The notes: a model not told the origin generated them from the sequence alone. DNA of 64,000 bases from an uncultured Eubacterium sp. (GCA_947642745.1 CANRTU010000003.1:35369-99368), one strand, 5' to 3'. Shown: positions 26,578 to 35,756, numbered from the stretch's first letter. Program-made: numbers and translations.

Positions 26578-29500
26578 AAACGGACCGCCTTTCATCATCA
26601 TCACGCTTGTCAAGCAGGTCTTTCACCTGCTCCAGCAATCGTCTGTTGTTTTCCTCCAACTTTTCCTCTAAATCTCCCGGCTTATCGCCGTCAACGTGGA
26701 TTGTCGGATTATTGTTGATAGTTACTGTTATGCTGCTTTGCCCGGTTGTACTTCTTAGCTCCGGCGCACTCACTCCCGGCACGTTCTCAGGTGCGTTATT
26801 GTTTGTTATGTTGGTCACTCCCGCCGCCTGCACTGCTGCCACTGTATCTGCCGCCGCATTGTTGGCATTGAAAATGTCCTTTGTCTGCTGTGCTGTAAAC
26901 ACTGTACGCCCCGGCGCATTTGTTATCAGCTCCGGTCCCCGTTCACCTGCAATGAACGTCTGTGGGGTATTCTTTGAACCTTTTGCAAGCTGTGGTATCT
27001 CTGGTATGTTTATACCCTTGCCACCTACCCCCGGAACCCAGTCAGGCACTTTCAAAGAGTTTAGCCCACGTATTACGACATTGACCGCACCTACAATTCC
27101 ATTGATTACACCCGTGCATATTGATTTTATGCCGTTCCATATGCCGCTGAAAATAGACTTCACGCCCTCCCATGCTACGGACCAGTTCCCGGTAAAAACT
27201 CCCGTGATAAACTGTATCAGCCCATTAAATATCTGCTGTGCCGCACTGATAACGCCGCCTATCGCATTAAACACGGACTGGAACACGGACAAAACCGCCG
27301 GAAGCACGGCTTGAACCGTTGACAAAATCTGCGCTAAAATCGGCTGAATTATGCTCCAAATTGTAGAAAAAACCTGCTGTACAACCGGAAGCACCGCTTG
27401 AAGCACCGTTGTAATGATAGAACCTAACTGCTGTATTCCCTGCACAATCAGCGGCAGTACGGTTGACACAATAAAATTGAAAACCTCGCTTATTATCGGG
27501 AATACATACGTCTGTATAAAGGTTATGACTTCACTGATAATCGGCATAATTCCCGCTATAAAGCTGCCAATCACCGGGATAATTCCCGCTATGAAGTCCG
27601 CTATTGCTTGAAAAATCTGCATTACCACCGGGGCTGCCGCCTGTATGCCGCTAATAATTCCCGGAATAACGCTGGTTATAAGTACATCAAATAATTGTTC
27701 TACAACCGGGACAATATGCTCTGTCACAAATCCTACGAACTGCCCGGCTGCTGTTACAACCTTTTGGAAAACGCCTGCAAATGTATCAAAAACCGCAACG
27801 CCTTTTTCTCCAAAGATTTCATTTATTTTGTCCCGTGCCGCCCCTATGTTGCCATCTGAAAAAACGCCCTTTATCGTTTCCCCAACATTCGTTATCACTG
27901 CAACGATTTTGTCAAAGATTTCAAGCCCTTTTTCTCCAAAGATGTTCCCTACTGCTTCACGGACTTTATCAAAGTTTTTCCGCAGTATCTGTACTACTGC
28001 AATTATTGTTGTGATTATGCCGATTATCGGCAGGAACTTTCCTGCAATGCCGCCCAACGGTCCCAGTGCCGTTTTCAGCAAGCCGCCCAACGGTCCAAAT
28101 GCCGATTTTAGCACATTCCCTATGGGTGCAATCAGCGTCCCCAGCTTCCCAAAACTGGAAGCAATCACTTTTCCGATAGAACCCAACGGCGAATTTAAGA
28201 TAACGCCGCCGACTTTTGACAATATGCCGCCAAGTGCGCCGCCTATGTTTCCAAACGGTTTCAGTAGCAATGAAAGCAGTTTTGAACCCGTCCCCGTAAG
28301 AACGCCGCCCAGCTTCCCGGCAAGCCCGGCAAACCCGGCAGACATTTTCCCCGCTACGCCGCTGAATAGCCCGCCCACTTTCTGAAATATTGTGCTGCTG
28401 CTGAAAATGTTCCCTATTGCGGAACCCAGCCCGCCCAGTGCGCCGCCTACTCCTTTGAAGTATTTCAGCACGCCGGACCCCGCCGCTTTCAGCTTTGTTG
28501 CAAAACTTGTGCTTGTGGCTGCGCTTTCAAGAAAGCCTATCCGCAGCCCCATCAGCTTTTGAAGCAATGACACAATGCCGCTTGCACCTGTCAGCCCTGC
28601 CAGTTTCAATGACAGCATACCGACACGGAACGCCATCAGCCCTGCCACGACTTTTGCAATCGTCTTTGTCATTTCCGGGTTTTTCTGCACAAAGGTTGTC
28701 ACTACCCCCAGCACTTCCGTTGCCTTTTTTATCAGGTCTGTAAGCACTGGCAAAAGCATTTCGCCCAGCTCCACCTGCAATGCGTCCCATGCGGACTGCA
28801 TAAGCGTTATTTGCCCGTTTAGGTTATCCAGCTTTGTTTCAGCCATTGCCTTTGCTGCACCGTCACAACCCTTTATGGATTCTGTCAGTTTTTGGTAGTC
28901 CGCTTCACTTGCGTTCACTATTGCAAGCAGTCCAGACATTCCCGTTTTTCCTGCTATGGCTTCCGCATTTGCCGCCTTTTCAGCTTCCGTCATTTGTGAG
29001 AACGCTTTTCTTAAATCTCCCGTCACGTCCTCCAGCTTTCGCATGGAACCGTCTGCGTTTTCAACTTCTAAGTGGTACTTTCCTAATTTATCCCCGGTCA
29101 GTTCCACCCCGCCTTGCAGACCTAAGAAAATCTTACGCAATGAAGTTCCGGCTTGACTGGCTTTTATACCGCTGTTCGCCATAAGCCCTATCAATGCCGC
29201 TGTGTCTTCCGCTGTATATCCTAACGCCCCAGCAACTGGCGCAACATATTTGAATGTTTCGCCCATCATGCCTACGTTTGTATTAGCATTTGATGAAGCC
29301 TGCGCCAGTATATCCGCAAAGTGCGTGGCGTTTGAAACTTCTTTTACAAGCCCGTCTTTGCCTATTACTTTTGTTGTTCCGTCTGCCGCCAGTCCAAATG
29401 CCGTCATTGCGTCTGTCACAATGTCGGACACTGCCGCCAGTTCTTCCCCGGAAGCCGCCGCAAGGTTCATTATGCCTTCAATGCCGCCCATCATGTCTTT

Positions 29501-30352
29501 TGTTTTCCAGCCCGCCATAGCCATGTATTCCATAGCTTCTCCGGCTTCTTTTGCTGTAAACTTTGTCGTGGCTCCCATTTCCTTTGCTTTTTCGGACAAT
29601 AATTTCAAATCGTCCCCAGTCGCCCCGGAAATAGCCTGCACGGTTGACATTTGCTCCTGAAACTCTGCTGCTTTTTTTACGGGTCCATTGTATATTGCGG
29701 CTCCCGCCGCCACCATGACCCCTACTGTCCCGGCAAGTTGTGTCTTTGTATGTGAAATGCTTTCGTTTATATTCTGTTGTGCTTGGTTCAGCCGTTGTAT
29801 GGTCTGCTGTGAGTTTTGCAGCCGTTCATACGACCGTTGTAACCTTTCGTTTGCTTCTCCCAGATTGTCAGTGTTTACTCCTGCTTCCCGCAGTTCTTCA
29901 CTCATTCTGGCAAGCTGTTCTTTTTGTTGTTCTGTGCTGGCACGGGTCCGTTGTATCTGGCTTTCGTTGCTTTTCAGCTTTTCGGTATTTTTCTGGACTT
30001 CGTTTTCTTCCCTCACAAGCTGCGCTGTCAGTTCCCCGGTTGCGTCCCCGGTTTCCTCAATCTTTGCACGCAACCTTTCTGCGTTCTGCTGGTGCGTCTG
30101 TATCTTCTGCGCAGTCTTTTGGTGTTCCGTTTGCAGTCTTGCCAGCTTTTCATTTTGCTGGCTTATCGCATTTGAAGCCTTGTTATAACCGTCAACTTTT
30201 CCTTGCAAGGAATTTACGCTTTTCAAGCTGTCCTGTAACTTTTTCTGCTGTTCAATCGCACCTTTGAAAGTGCTGTTGAAGTTGCTGCCCAGTGACGCTT
30301 TCAGCCTGAAAAGCAGTTCAAATTCCTTTTGTGACCCTGCCAATCGCCCCAC
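26570..30352 (-). CDS. Tail tape measure protein
   Basis: 1260 residues. A long coiled-coil N-terminal region (residues about 30-210) is followed by the TP901-type core FQEQMSTVQAISGATGDDLK. Glycine/alanine-rich hydrophobic segments fill residues about 560-830 and further hydrophobic repeats run to about 1080. It sets tail length and is ejected through the tube. By the usual rule of about 0.15 nm per residue the tail would be near 190 nm. It lies directly after the tail assembly chaperones, as in most tailed phages. Confidence 0.95.
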   Translation of the reverse strand: MGRLAGSQKEFELLFRLKASLGSNFNSTFKGAIEQQKKLQDSLKSVNSLQGKVDGYNKASNAISQQNEKLARLQTEHQKTAQKIQTHQQNAERLRAKIEETGDATGELTAQLVREENEVQKNTEKLKSNESQIQRTRASTEQQKEQLARMSEELREAGVNTDNLGEANERLQRSYERLQNSQQTIQRLNQAQQNINESISHTKTQLAGTVGVMVAAGAAIYNGPVKKAAEFQEQMSTVQAISGATGDDLKLLSEKAKEMGATTKFTAKEAGEAMEYMAMAGWKTKDMMGGIEGIMNLAAASGEELAAVSDIVTDAMTAFGLAADGTTKVIGKDGLVKEVSNATHFADILAQASSNANTNVGMMGETFKYVAPVAGALGYTAEDTAALIGLMANSGIKASQAGTSLRKIFLGLQGGVELTGDKLGKYHLEVENADGSMRKLEDVTGDLRKAFSQMTEAEKAANAEAIAGKTGMSGLLAIVNASEADYQKLTESIKGCDGAAKAMAETKLDNLNGQITLMQSAWDALQVELGEMLLPVLTDLIKKATEVLGVVTTFVQKNPEMTKTIAKVVAGLMAFRVGMLSLKLAGLTGASGIVSLLQKLMGLRIGFLESAATSTSFATKLKAAGSGVLKYFKGVGGALGGLGSAIGNIFSSSTIFQKVGGLFSGVAGKMSAGFAGLAGKLGGVLTGTGSKLLSLLLKPFGNIGGALGGILSKVGGVILNSPLGSIGKVIASSFGKLGTLIAPIGNVLKSAFGPLGGLLKTALGPLGGIAGKFLPIIGIITTIIAVVQILRKNFDKVREAVGNIFGEKGLEIFDKIVAVITNVGETIKGVFSDGNIGAARDKINEIFGEKGVAVFDTFAGVFQKVVTAAGQFVGFVTEHIVPVVEQLFDVLITSVIPGIISGIQAAAPVVMQIFQAIADFIAGIIPVIGSFIAGIMPIISEVITFIQTYVFPIISEVFNFIVSTVLPLIVQGIQQLGSIITTVLQAVLPVVQQVFSTIWSIIQPILAQILSTVQAVLPAVLSVFQSVFNAIGGVISAAQQIFNGLIQFITGVFTGNWSVAWEGVKSIFSGIWNGIKSICTGVINGIVGAVNVVIRGLNSLKVPDWVPGVGGKGINIPEIPQLAKGSKNTPQTFIAGERGPELITNAPGRTVFTAQQTKDIFNANNAAADTVAAVQAAGVTNITNNNAPENVPGVSAPELRSTTGQSSITVTINNNPTIHVDGDKPGDLEEKLEENNRRLLEQVKDLLDKRDDDERRSVYA

Positions 30353-30358
30353 CTCCTC

Positions 30359-30556
30359 TTATTTTTTGCGGTCCCTCTCTTTTTTGTCTTCTTCCTCTAC
30401 TTCGTTGGCACTTCTAATCCACTTGTAAAGGTTTCCGATAGGAAGCTGCATAAAATAATAGACGGGTGTATTTGACGCTCTTGACATTCTATACACCTGT
30501 TTCCGTATGAAGTTTGCGGGCTTCTCCTGTTTTAGTAGCCCATACCTGTTAAAAAA
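30359..30556 (-). CDS. Tail assembly chaperone, -1 frameshift extension
   Basis: The end of the chaperone gene has the heptamer T TTT TTA in the reading frame (minus strand of 30550-30556). A -1 slip there gives NRYGLLKQEKPANFIRKQVY and continues for about 60 codons past the zero-frame stop, up to a stop at 30359. An internal ATG at 30487 exists but lacks a good binding site. This is the G/GT (lambda) or E/E' (P2) arrangement. P2 uses a very similar T6G heptamer. Confidence 0.75.
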   Translation of the reverse strand, partial: FFNRYGLLKQEKPANFIRKQVYRMSRASNTPVYYFMQLPIGNLYKWIRSANEVEEEDKKERDRKK

Positions 30557-31014
30557 TCTCTTGCTTTGTTCTTGATTTTCATGTAATCTGCCACGGGCAA
30601 ACGCCTGATTTCATCAGAACCAACCCTTGCCGCCCTTGCCGCAAGCATACTCTGGAATATAGATGAAATTTCAGGGGAAAGCGCATATTTTCCCATGTCC
30701 TGCATTTCCTGTTCTACCGCTTCAATGTCAGCCCCCGTTAAATCTTCAAATCTAAATGTAAGCGTTTTATACTTTTTACCTAAAATTTCTACTGGTTTAC
30801 TGAAAGTGTGCGTGTAGTTCGGGTTTTTCTTTTCTTTCTCTGCCTTTTTGTCAGACATATCTACAACGCCGGTCCGCTGCGCTTCTGCCAGCTCCCTTGC
30901 TTCCTCCTGCTTCCTCGTTTCTTCCTCCTGCTGCCCCTCTGTTTCTTCTCCCAGCAGTTCTGCTTCCTGCTTCTTCATTTCCTCTGTGATTTCGATATTT
31001 TCTACTTTTTCCAT
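30532..31014 (-). CDS. Tail assembly chaperone
   Basis: 160 residues, MEKVENIEITEEMKKQ at the start with a Glu/Gln-rich N-terminus. The folded part from about residue 60 (NYTHTFSKPVEILGKKYKTL, then EDLTGADIEAVEQEM) is typical of P2 E-like tail chaperones. The start at 31014 follows AAGGAGG; a longer frame to 31044 is not needed. It lies directly before the tape measure gene and holds a -1 frameshift site near its end. Confidence 0.85.
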   Translation of the reverse strand: MEKVENIEITEEMKKQEAELLGEETEGQQEEETRKQEEARELAEAQRTGVVDMSDKKAEKEKKNPNYTHTFSKPVEILGKKYKTLTFRFEDLTGADIEAVEQEMQDMGKYALSPEISSIFQSMLAARAARVGSDEIRRLPVADYMKIKNKARDFLTGMGY

Positions 31015-31042
31015 GCTTATATCCTCCTTAATTTTTTGTATC

Positions 31043-31070
31043 AAAAAAGCAACCTTTACGGCTGCTTTTT
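31043..31070 (-). terminator. Terminator after the inserted HNH-type gene
   Basis: AAAAAGCA and TGCTTTTT form an 8-bp stem that overlaps the stop codon of the HNH-type gene and runs into a T tract on the minus strand. It lies just upstream of the tail chaperone gene, so late transcripts must read through it or restart. Confidence 0.65.
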
Positions 31071-31703
31071 ATTTTGAACTCTAACTTTAGTTGTCAGTGC
31101 TTTTTCTGCACTCCACCCTAACTTATTGATTCTGTCACTTAATATCCGTCTTTTTATTCCTGTAATATCTGCCCATTCTGCTAAACTTTTTGTTTCTCCG
31201 TTGAATGTCAAATAATGATTTTGACGTGTATTAAGATTCTGCTCTTTCTTTGTTGCCCATCTGCAATTATCTGGGCAGTACCCTTTGTCATTGTCTTTTC
31301 TATCAATCGTCAGGTTTTCAGCATATCCATTTTCGATAGCCCATTTTTCAAACACTTCAAAGTCTTCTTTCCATTCTTTACATACTTCAATCCCCCTCCC
31401 GCCATAATCACAATATCTTGGATTGTTTGCATTGGTTGTTCTTTGTATCATATTGTTCCAAATGCCATACAAGCGTGTTCCCGCCATTCCATGCCTAATG
31501 TTTCTTTGCGACAATTCTTCTTTCCTAATGCACCCACAACTTTTACTTGAATGATTTCGCAAATTACTTGCCTGAATAATTTTTCTTTTTCCGCATTTAC
31601 ATTCGCACAGCCACGCTGTTTGACCTCCCTTTGTATTTGCAGAACGCTCAATAACTTTCCAATAACCAAAATGTTGACCTGTTAAATCAATTAGTTTGGA
31701 CAT
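31056..31703 (-). CDS. HNH-type homing endonuclease-like protein
   Basis: 215 residues. The N-terminal part has a CxC-x-C zinc-like unit (CECKCGKRK ... SCGC). The middle reads NPRYCDYGGRGIEVCKEW, and NLTIDRKDNDKGYCPDNCRW is the usual signature of HNH/AP2-linked mobile endonucleases of phages. A C-terminal helix-turn-helix (SLAEWADITGIKRRILSDRI) would bind DNA. It is a free-standing gene inserted in the tail operon between tube and chaperone genes, with its own terminator. Confidence 0.8.
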   Translation of the reverse strand: MSKLIDLTGQHFGYWKVIERSANTKGGQTAWLCECKCGKRKIIQASNLRNHSSKSCGCIRKEELSQRNIRHGMAGTRLYGIWNNMIQRTTNANNPRYCDYGGRGIEVCKEWKEDFEVFEKWAIENGYAENLTIDRKDNDKGYCPDNCRWATKKEQNLNTRQNHYLTFNGETKSLAEWADITGIKRRILSDRINKLGWSAEKALTTKVRVQNKKQP

Positions 31704-31977
31704 TTTCAATCAACCTTATTCTGAATCTTGCAAGCTCATTCATGTATGTATCGTTATCGACTTTTTCTTTATATCGTGCGGCGCAAATTCCCAAAAGCCT
31801 TTTTAATTCTTCTGGTTTTAATAGCTTTCGCACCTCAACATAACTTCTTTTATATCCTCCTGTTAGATGAAGTGCCAGCGTTCCTCTTATATAGAATTTG
31901 TCAATTCCCTCTGCTGGCAAATATTCTTCATGGTACATTTTTTCTAACTGTTCAGCTTCTAATAATTCCATTCTCAT
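31687..31977 (-). CDS. Small protein of unknown function in the inserted unit
   Basis: 96 residues, MRMELLEAEQLEKMYHEEYL to LIENVQTN, helical and charged. The start at 31977 follows AAAGGAG with 8 bases of spacing. It overlaps the HNH gene by 17 bases and so is translated with it. I recognise no family; with GTLALHLTGGYKRSYVEVRK it may be a small DNA-binding protein. Confidence 0.6.
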   Translation of the reverse strand: MRMELLEAEQLEKMYHEEYLPAEGIDKFYIRGTLALHLTGGYKRSYVEVRKLLKPEELKRLLGICAARYKEKVDNDTYMNELARFRIRLIENVQTN

Positions 31978-32055
31978 CTGGTATTCTCCTTTCAAAAAAC
32001 TATTGAAAGAAATTCCTAACCGTGATAAGATATTTCACGTAAGGAAACTTCTTAC

Positions 32056-32096
32056 AAAGGAACGGTGATTGCTTTGGACGGCGCACCGTTCCTTTT
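32056..32096 (-). terminator. Hairpin after the ribbon-helix-helix gene
   Basis: AAAGGAACGGTG (32056-32067) pairs with CACCGTTCCTTT (32084-32095). The stem is strong, but on the minus strand only TTTG follows, so it may attenuate rather than stop transcription. On the plus strand it is followed by a T-rich tract. Confidence 0.5.
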
Positions 32097-32271
32097 ATTT
32101 TTCTGCTACTTCTTTGTAAACCAGTTCAATTCCTTTTCGCAAAATGTCCGCTTTGCTCATTCCAGTTTTTTCCATGCAATATTCCAGCATTGTGCTTTCC
32201 CGTTCTGAAATTCTAATCTCAACACGTCCATTTTTCGGGTCATTCGTTGGTCTTCCTGTTCTTGGTGACAA
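32095..32271 (-). CDS. Ribbon-helix-helix regulator in the tail operon insertion
   Basis: 58 residues from a TTG start that follows AAAGGAGG with 7 bases spacing. The sequence GRVEIRISERESTMLEYCME followed by GMSKADILRKGIELVY is a CopG/Arc-type strand-helix-helix. It is the first gene of a three-gene unit with its own promoter. Two copies of TGTCCGTACA in that promoter are likely its binding sites, so it should repress itself and the unit in the lysogen. Confidence 0.75.
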   Translation of the reverse strand: MSPRTGRPTNDPKNGRVEIRISERESTMLEYCMEKTGMSKADILRKGIELVYKEVAEK

Positions 32272-32289
32272 GTTAAATCCTCCTTTCTT

Positions 32290-32332
32290 TTGTCCGTACA
32301 TAAATAATAATATATGTCCGTACAAAAGTCAA
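32290..32332 (-). promoter_or_regulatory. Promoter and operator of the inserted unit
   Basis: On the minus strand TTGACT (32327-32332) and TATTAT (32304-32309) have a 17-base spacer. TGTCCGTACA occurs at 32291-32300, downstream of the -10 box, and at 32315-32324 in the spacer, 24 bases apart. This is a good sigma-A promoter inside a phage late operon. Confidence 0.75.
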
Positions 32333-32344
32333 GAAGTTTTTTTA

Positions 32345-32863
32345 TCACTTGCCCAATGCGCGGCGCACATCTGCTAAATAGTCAACCCCATCAACGTAAT
32401 AAATAAAGTTCAACTGGTCAATCTCCACTTTCTTGACCCCGTTTTTATAGATTGCATAGTACGTGATTGCATATTCCCCGGAAGCGTCTGCGGTTGTAGC
32501 AACCCCCACTTTTCCGGGCGCAAGTTTCTTCGGTCTTACACGCATGATATATTTCATTCCGTCTATATCTATTTTTTTCGTTGCCGTGTTCTCGCTCTGC
32601 TGTGCTGCCCGTAAATCAATCATATGTATTCGTGGTTCATTCAGCCTGATTGTAGCGTCCGTCACAGTTCGGAAATTCAGCGTCAGCGTCATTGCTTCAA
32701 AATGCCCTATCACAACCGCTTCCACGTTTCCGGCAATCCCCGCACCTGTGATTTCCTCTGTCAGTGCTGCTATTTCCGGCAGCTCCACTTCTGCCATTCC
32801 CAGATACTCCACTGCGTCTTCATATATCGCAAAATTTACAACAAGTTCGTCAACTCTTGGCAT
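32345..32863 (-). CDS. Major tail tube protein (P2 FII-like)
   Basis: 172 residues. VDELVVNFAIYEDAVEYLGM at the start, GNVEAVVIGHFEAMTLTLNF and QLNFIYYVDGVDYLADVRRA at the end are the conserved parts of the P2 FII tail tube family. It forms the inner tube of the contractile tail. It lies downstream of the sheath gene with a 14-base gap. Confidence 0.92.
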   Translation of the reverse strand: MPRVDELVVNFAIYEDAVEYLGMAEVELPEIAALTEEITGAGIAGNVEAVVIGHFEAMTLTLNFRTVTDATIRLNEPRIHMIDLRAAQQSENTATKKIDIDGMKYIMRVRPKKLAPGKVGVATTADASGEYAITYYAIYKNGVKKVEIDQLNFIYYVDGVDYLADVRRALGK

Positions 32864-32877
32864 TGTTTATCCCTCCT

Positions 32878-34308
32878 TTATCCCGCCATCAGGCTTGAAA
32901 GATACGACACATCATATTCAAGCACATATTCCAGCAGGCACAACGGGCTTGGCGGCGTAAGATAGATATGGAACTTTGCGTGTCCTGCCATCAGTGCTGT
33001 TTTGCTGTTTTCTTCTTCCCTAAATTCCACACGCCCGCCCAGTATCCTTTCTTCTGCCGTCAGGCTGTTCAGCCAGTCATTTACGCCCTGCAAGATAGCG
33101 TCAATCAATCTGCGGTTCAGCTTGCGGTCAACGTAATTCCAGTAAGAAAGCGTCACTGTCTTTGCAACCCACTTGAACATACGGGAAATGCAATAAAAAT
33201 AGTCTACCGGGTCAGTGTTCCCCGGAAAGCACGCTGTCCAGTCCCCCCAGCTCACAAAACCGTTGTAGAAATTCAACCCTGTAATAATTCCGTTGTCATT
33301 CAAATAGTTTGCCTGCTGCAAGTCAAGTGCAACTTCCGTCCCGTCAGCCAATATCATTCTGTCAGCCTGCAATGACTTGTTTGACGCACTTTCACACGGC
33401 GTACCGCCGCCCCACGCTTCTGTATTGTCTACTTTCGCAATCAATCCCGCAAGCTGTGTGGAAAAGTTGAAATGTCTGTCCCCCAGTGCCAGTTTCGGGA
33501 AGCATACAAGTTCATTCGGTTTTGAAAAATTCTTCTTTTTCTTCCACGCAATAGCGTCTGAATAATACGTTACCCCTGCTTCTGTTGTGTCCATATCCAG
33601 AATTACATCAGCTTCAAACAATCCGTTTATGTTTTCTGCCTTTGCAGACATTACCGCTGCAACTTCACTGTCATGTGACCAATTCGGACACAAAATCAAA
33701 TCTGGTATTTCTGTGAACCGTGGAAAAACGCTGTCTATCAGTTCCAGCCCCGTTGACTTTTTCGTTGTCACGCTGAAACCGCCTATAATATCATCTTTGT
33801 CAATCTGTGCCGGGTCTACTTCGTTGTATTCCAGCTCCACTTCTCCTGTTGTGTCGGAAAGAAATTCCACAATGCAGTTATCATCATCATAGAATGTTTC
33901 AAAGTCCGTCCCTGCTTCCAGCCCATTCACCTTTACGCTCCCAGCAATGGCTTCAATCGGTAATTTTACCTGATTTTCCACAACCTCCGTTGCCAGTGTC
34001 TTCTTGGTCTTTTGTTTTGCAGGGTCAAGCACGTTGACAAGAAAAATGGGTGAAGTTGTGTAAAGCTGGAACGCCGTGTATATAACTTCACACAAGCTGT
34101 ATTTTTTCCAATCATCAGAATAGCCCAGCTTCTGCACCGCTTCTGCGTAATTGTTCGCCATTACTACTTCATTTATCTTGCCGCCCTCTACCATCTGCAC
34201 TGGTGCTGTCCCCACCGCAAATATCACGCCGCTTGACGCTACATTCGGGGTTGAAATGCTGGTTGTCAGCTTCCCGGTCTGTACGCCGTGTGTTATTTGA
34301 CTTGCCAT
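32878..34308 (-). CDS. Tail sheath protein
   Basis: 476 residues. Family marks include AVGTAPVQ near residue 30, a middle part with TTEAGVTYYSDAIAWKKKKN, and the conserved C-terminal region WNYVDRKLNRRLIDAILQGV plus ILGGRVEFREEEN, which makes the interlocking arms of contractile sheaths. Its presence with the tube gene shows a myovirus-type tail. Confidence 0.95.
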   Translation of the reverse strand: MASQITHGVQTGKLTTSISTPNVASSGVIFAVGTAPVQMVEGGKINEVVMANNYAEAVQKLGYSDDWKKYSLCEVIYTAFQLYTTSPIFLVNVLDPAKQKTKKTLATEVVENQVKLPIEAIAGSVKVNGLEAGTDFETFYDDDNCIVEFLSDTTGEVELEYNEVDPAQIDKDDIIGGFSVTTKKSTGLELIDSVFPRFTEIPDLILCPNWSHDSEVAAVMSAKAENINGLFEADVILDMDTTEAGVTYYSDAIAWKKKKNFSKPNELVCFPKLALGDRHFNFSTQLAGLIAKVDNTEAWGGGTPCESASNKSLQADRMILADGTEVALDLQQANYLNDNGIITGLNFYNGFVSWGDWTACFPGNTDPVDYFYCISRMFKWVAKTVTLSYWNYVDRKLNRRLIDAILQGVNDWLNSLTAEERILGGRVEFREEENSKTALMAGHAKFHIYLTPPSPLCLLEYVLEYDVSYLSSLMAG

Positions 34309-34311
34309 CTT

Positions 34312-34719
34312 TTATCCCTCCTTTGCTGCATTTCCCGCTATTCCCGATACAAGGTCAGCATAATATTTATGCAGAATGTTCCCTGCGGTTTTTGCTTTGT
34401 CTTTCTTCTCCCCTATCTGGCTTGCCGGGACAAGCATTTTCTCCACAAGCGGGTACTTTTCAATAACCGCTTCCAACTCTTTCTTGATTTCAGTTTCCGT
34501 GCCTATAAAGATTGCATTGCACTTCAACTGTCCTGCTGGCAGTGTCGGTCCGATATACGCCAGCTTCACCGTTTCTTCTTTTTCCTCTGTGGCTTCGTTA
34601 TCTGCCCCATTTTCGGCTTTTTTCTGTTCAGCCGTATTATTTACCGTTTTTTCCTCTTTCGCCGTTCCTGCGGCTTCTGTGGCGTTTGTCACTTCTTCTG
34701 CTTTTTTCTTTACTGCCAT
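34312..34719 (-). CDS. Small structural-cluster protein with acidic N-terminus
   Basis: 135 residues. The first 50 are low-complexity Ala/Glu/Lys, and the rest (LAYIGPTLPAGQLKCNAIFI, later ELEAVIEKYPLVEKMLVPAS) forms a compact domain. Its place just before the sheath is where P2-like Firmicutes phages keep a small protein of unknown role. No firm family. Confidence 0.65.
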   Translation of the reverse strand: MAVKKKAEEVTNATEAAGTAKEEKTVNNTAEQKKAENGADNEATEEKEETVKLAYIGPTLPAGQLKCNAIFIGTETEIKKELEAVIEKYPLVEKMLVPASQIGEKKDKAKTAGNILHKYYADLVSGIAGNAAKEG

Positions 34720-35192
34720 ATTGCTTCAACCTCCCTTTTAATTTCTGGTATTGACCAGTTTGTTATCATTTCCCCTAAAAAATAGGGCTGTGTACTGTCC
34801 GGGTATACAATGTATTCAAGCGGTTTTTCCAGTGCAAAATATCCCCCGATAATCCCAACTTTCTGCAGTTCGCTCCTGATACGCAAAATCACGTTCAGCA
34901 CATCATATGCCCCCATGCTGTCATTTTCCGCATATGTAGCAACCACAATTCGTATCTTGCAGGTGCTTCCCTCCTGCACTTCCCCGTCTTTCCCCGTCAG
35001 GAATTGCAGCAGGATATACGGTATTTTTTCTGTCTGGTCTTCCTTTTTTGGAAGACGCATTTTATATACATCTGCCGCCCGTTCTTTTTCCTGCCCCTGC
35101 TCCGGCTTCCGTACCCTTACCTGCAGTTTGATGTCCTTTGTCTTCTCTTTCACAAATTCTTCCAAACTGTCCAACAAAATTACTGGTGTCAT
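34710..35192 (-). CDS. Tail-terminator-like protein
   Basis: 160 residues, with QVRVRKPEQGQ, IPYILLQFLTGKDGEVQEGS, CKIRIVVATYAEND and a C-terminal YFLGEMITNWSIPEIKREVE. The strands and the conserved W near the end resemble the tail terminator/tail completion proteins encoded just before the sheath. The name is inferred from position and shape. Confidence 0.6.
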   Translation of the reverse strand: MTPVILLDSLEEFVKEKTKDIKLQVRVRKPEQGQEKERAADVYKMRLPKKEDQTEKIPYILLQFLTGKDGEVQEGSTCKIRIVVATYAENDSMGAYDVLNVILRIRSELQKVGIIGGYFALEKPLEYIVYPDSTQPYFLGEMITNWSIPEIKREVEAIWQ

Positions 35193-35195
35193 GTT

Positions 35196-35756
35196 CTAAC
35201 CTCCGTAACCATTCAGCAGACGGTCAATTTCATGTACAATTCTTTCATCAACCGTTTTCTGCGCTTCTTTTTCCAGCTCCGTCATTACGTTTGTGTTGCC
35301 TACCATTTGCGCCATTGCAAGCCCCATTTTTTCTTCTATCGGGAAGCGTTTGCTTGTTTCCCGTTCAAATACTCCGATATGCCCGCTTTTCATTTGCGCA
35401 ATGAACGCATTTTCAAAAGCCGTGCCGCCGCCTTTTTTGACTGCTGCCGTAACCTGCTTTTTAACGCCGGGGGCTTTTGGTGTCACTTTGAATTTATAAA
35501 GCGGTATCTTGTAGCCGGAAAAATGAATGTAGCCAGCAAGGTTTCCCGTGCTGGCTTTCTGTATTCTCGTGTTTGTGGCTTCATTGATTGCGCTGCTCTG
35601 TACTGTGTATACCTCCCGCACTTTCTTTGCCGCCCCGGTCTTCATTTTTGAAAGCCCTCTGTTCATTGCATTTGACAACGCACATTCCGCACCTTTCGGA
35701 ACTCCCGCCAGCAGTGCTTCCACCCGTTCTATTGTTTCGGCAGAAACTTCAATCAT
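35196..35756 (-). CDS. Minor tail protein Z-like
   Basis: 186 residues. The N-terminus predicts helices (AETIERVEALLAGVPKGAEC). The core GYIHFSGYKIPLYKFKVTPK and the ending FPIEEKMGLAMAQMVGN match the lambda minor tail protein Z family. It lies between the head-tail joining gene and the tail terminator gene, consistent with a role at the head-tail junction. Confidence 0.8.
   Translation of the reverse strand: MIEVSAETIERVEALLAGVPKGAECALSNAMNRGLSKMKTGAAKKVREVYTVQSSAINEATNTRIQKASTGNLAGYIHFSGYKIPLYKFKVTPKAPGVKKQVTAAVKKGGGTAFENAFIAQMKSGHIGVFERETSKRFPIEEKMGLAMAQMVGNTNVMTELEKEAQKTVDERIVHEIDRLLNGYGG

Noticed and set aside
31056..31703. HNH-type gene as the phage's packaging HNH nuclease
   Set aside because: It lies in the tail operon far from cos/terminase genes and has the zinc and helix-turn-helix build of mobile endonucleases.
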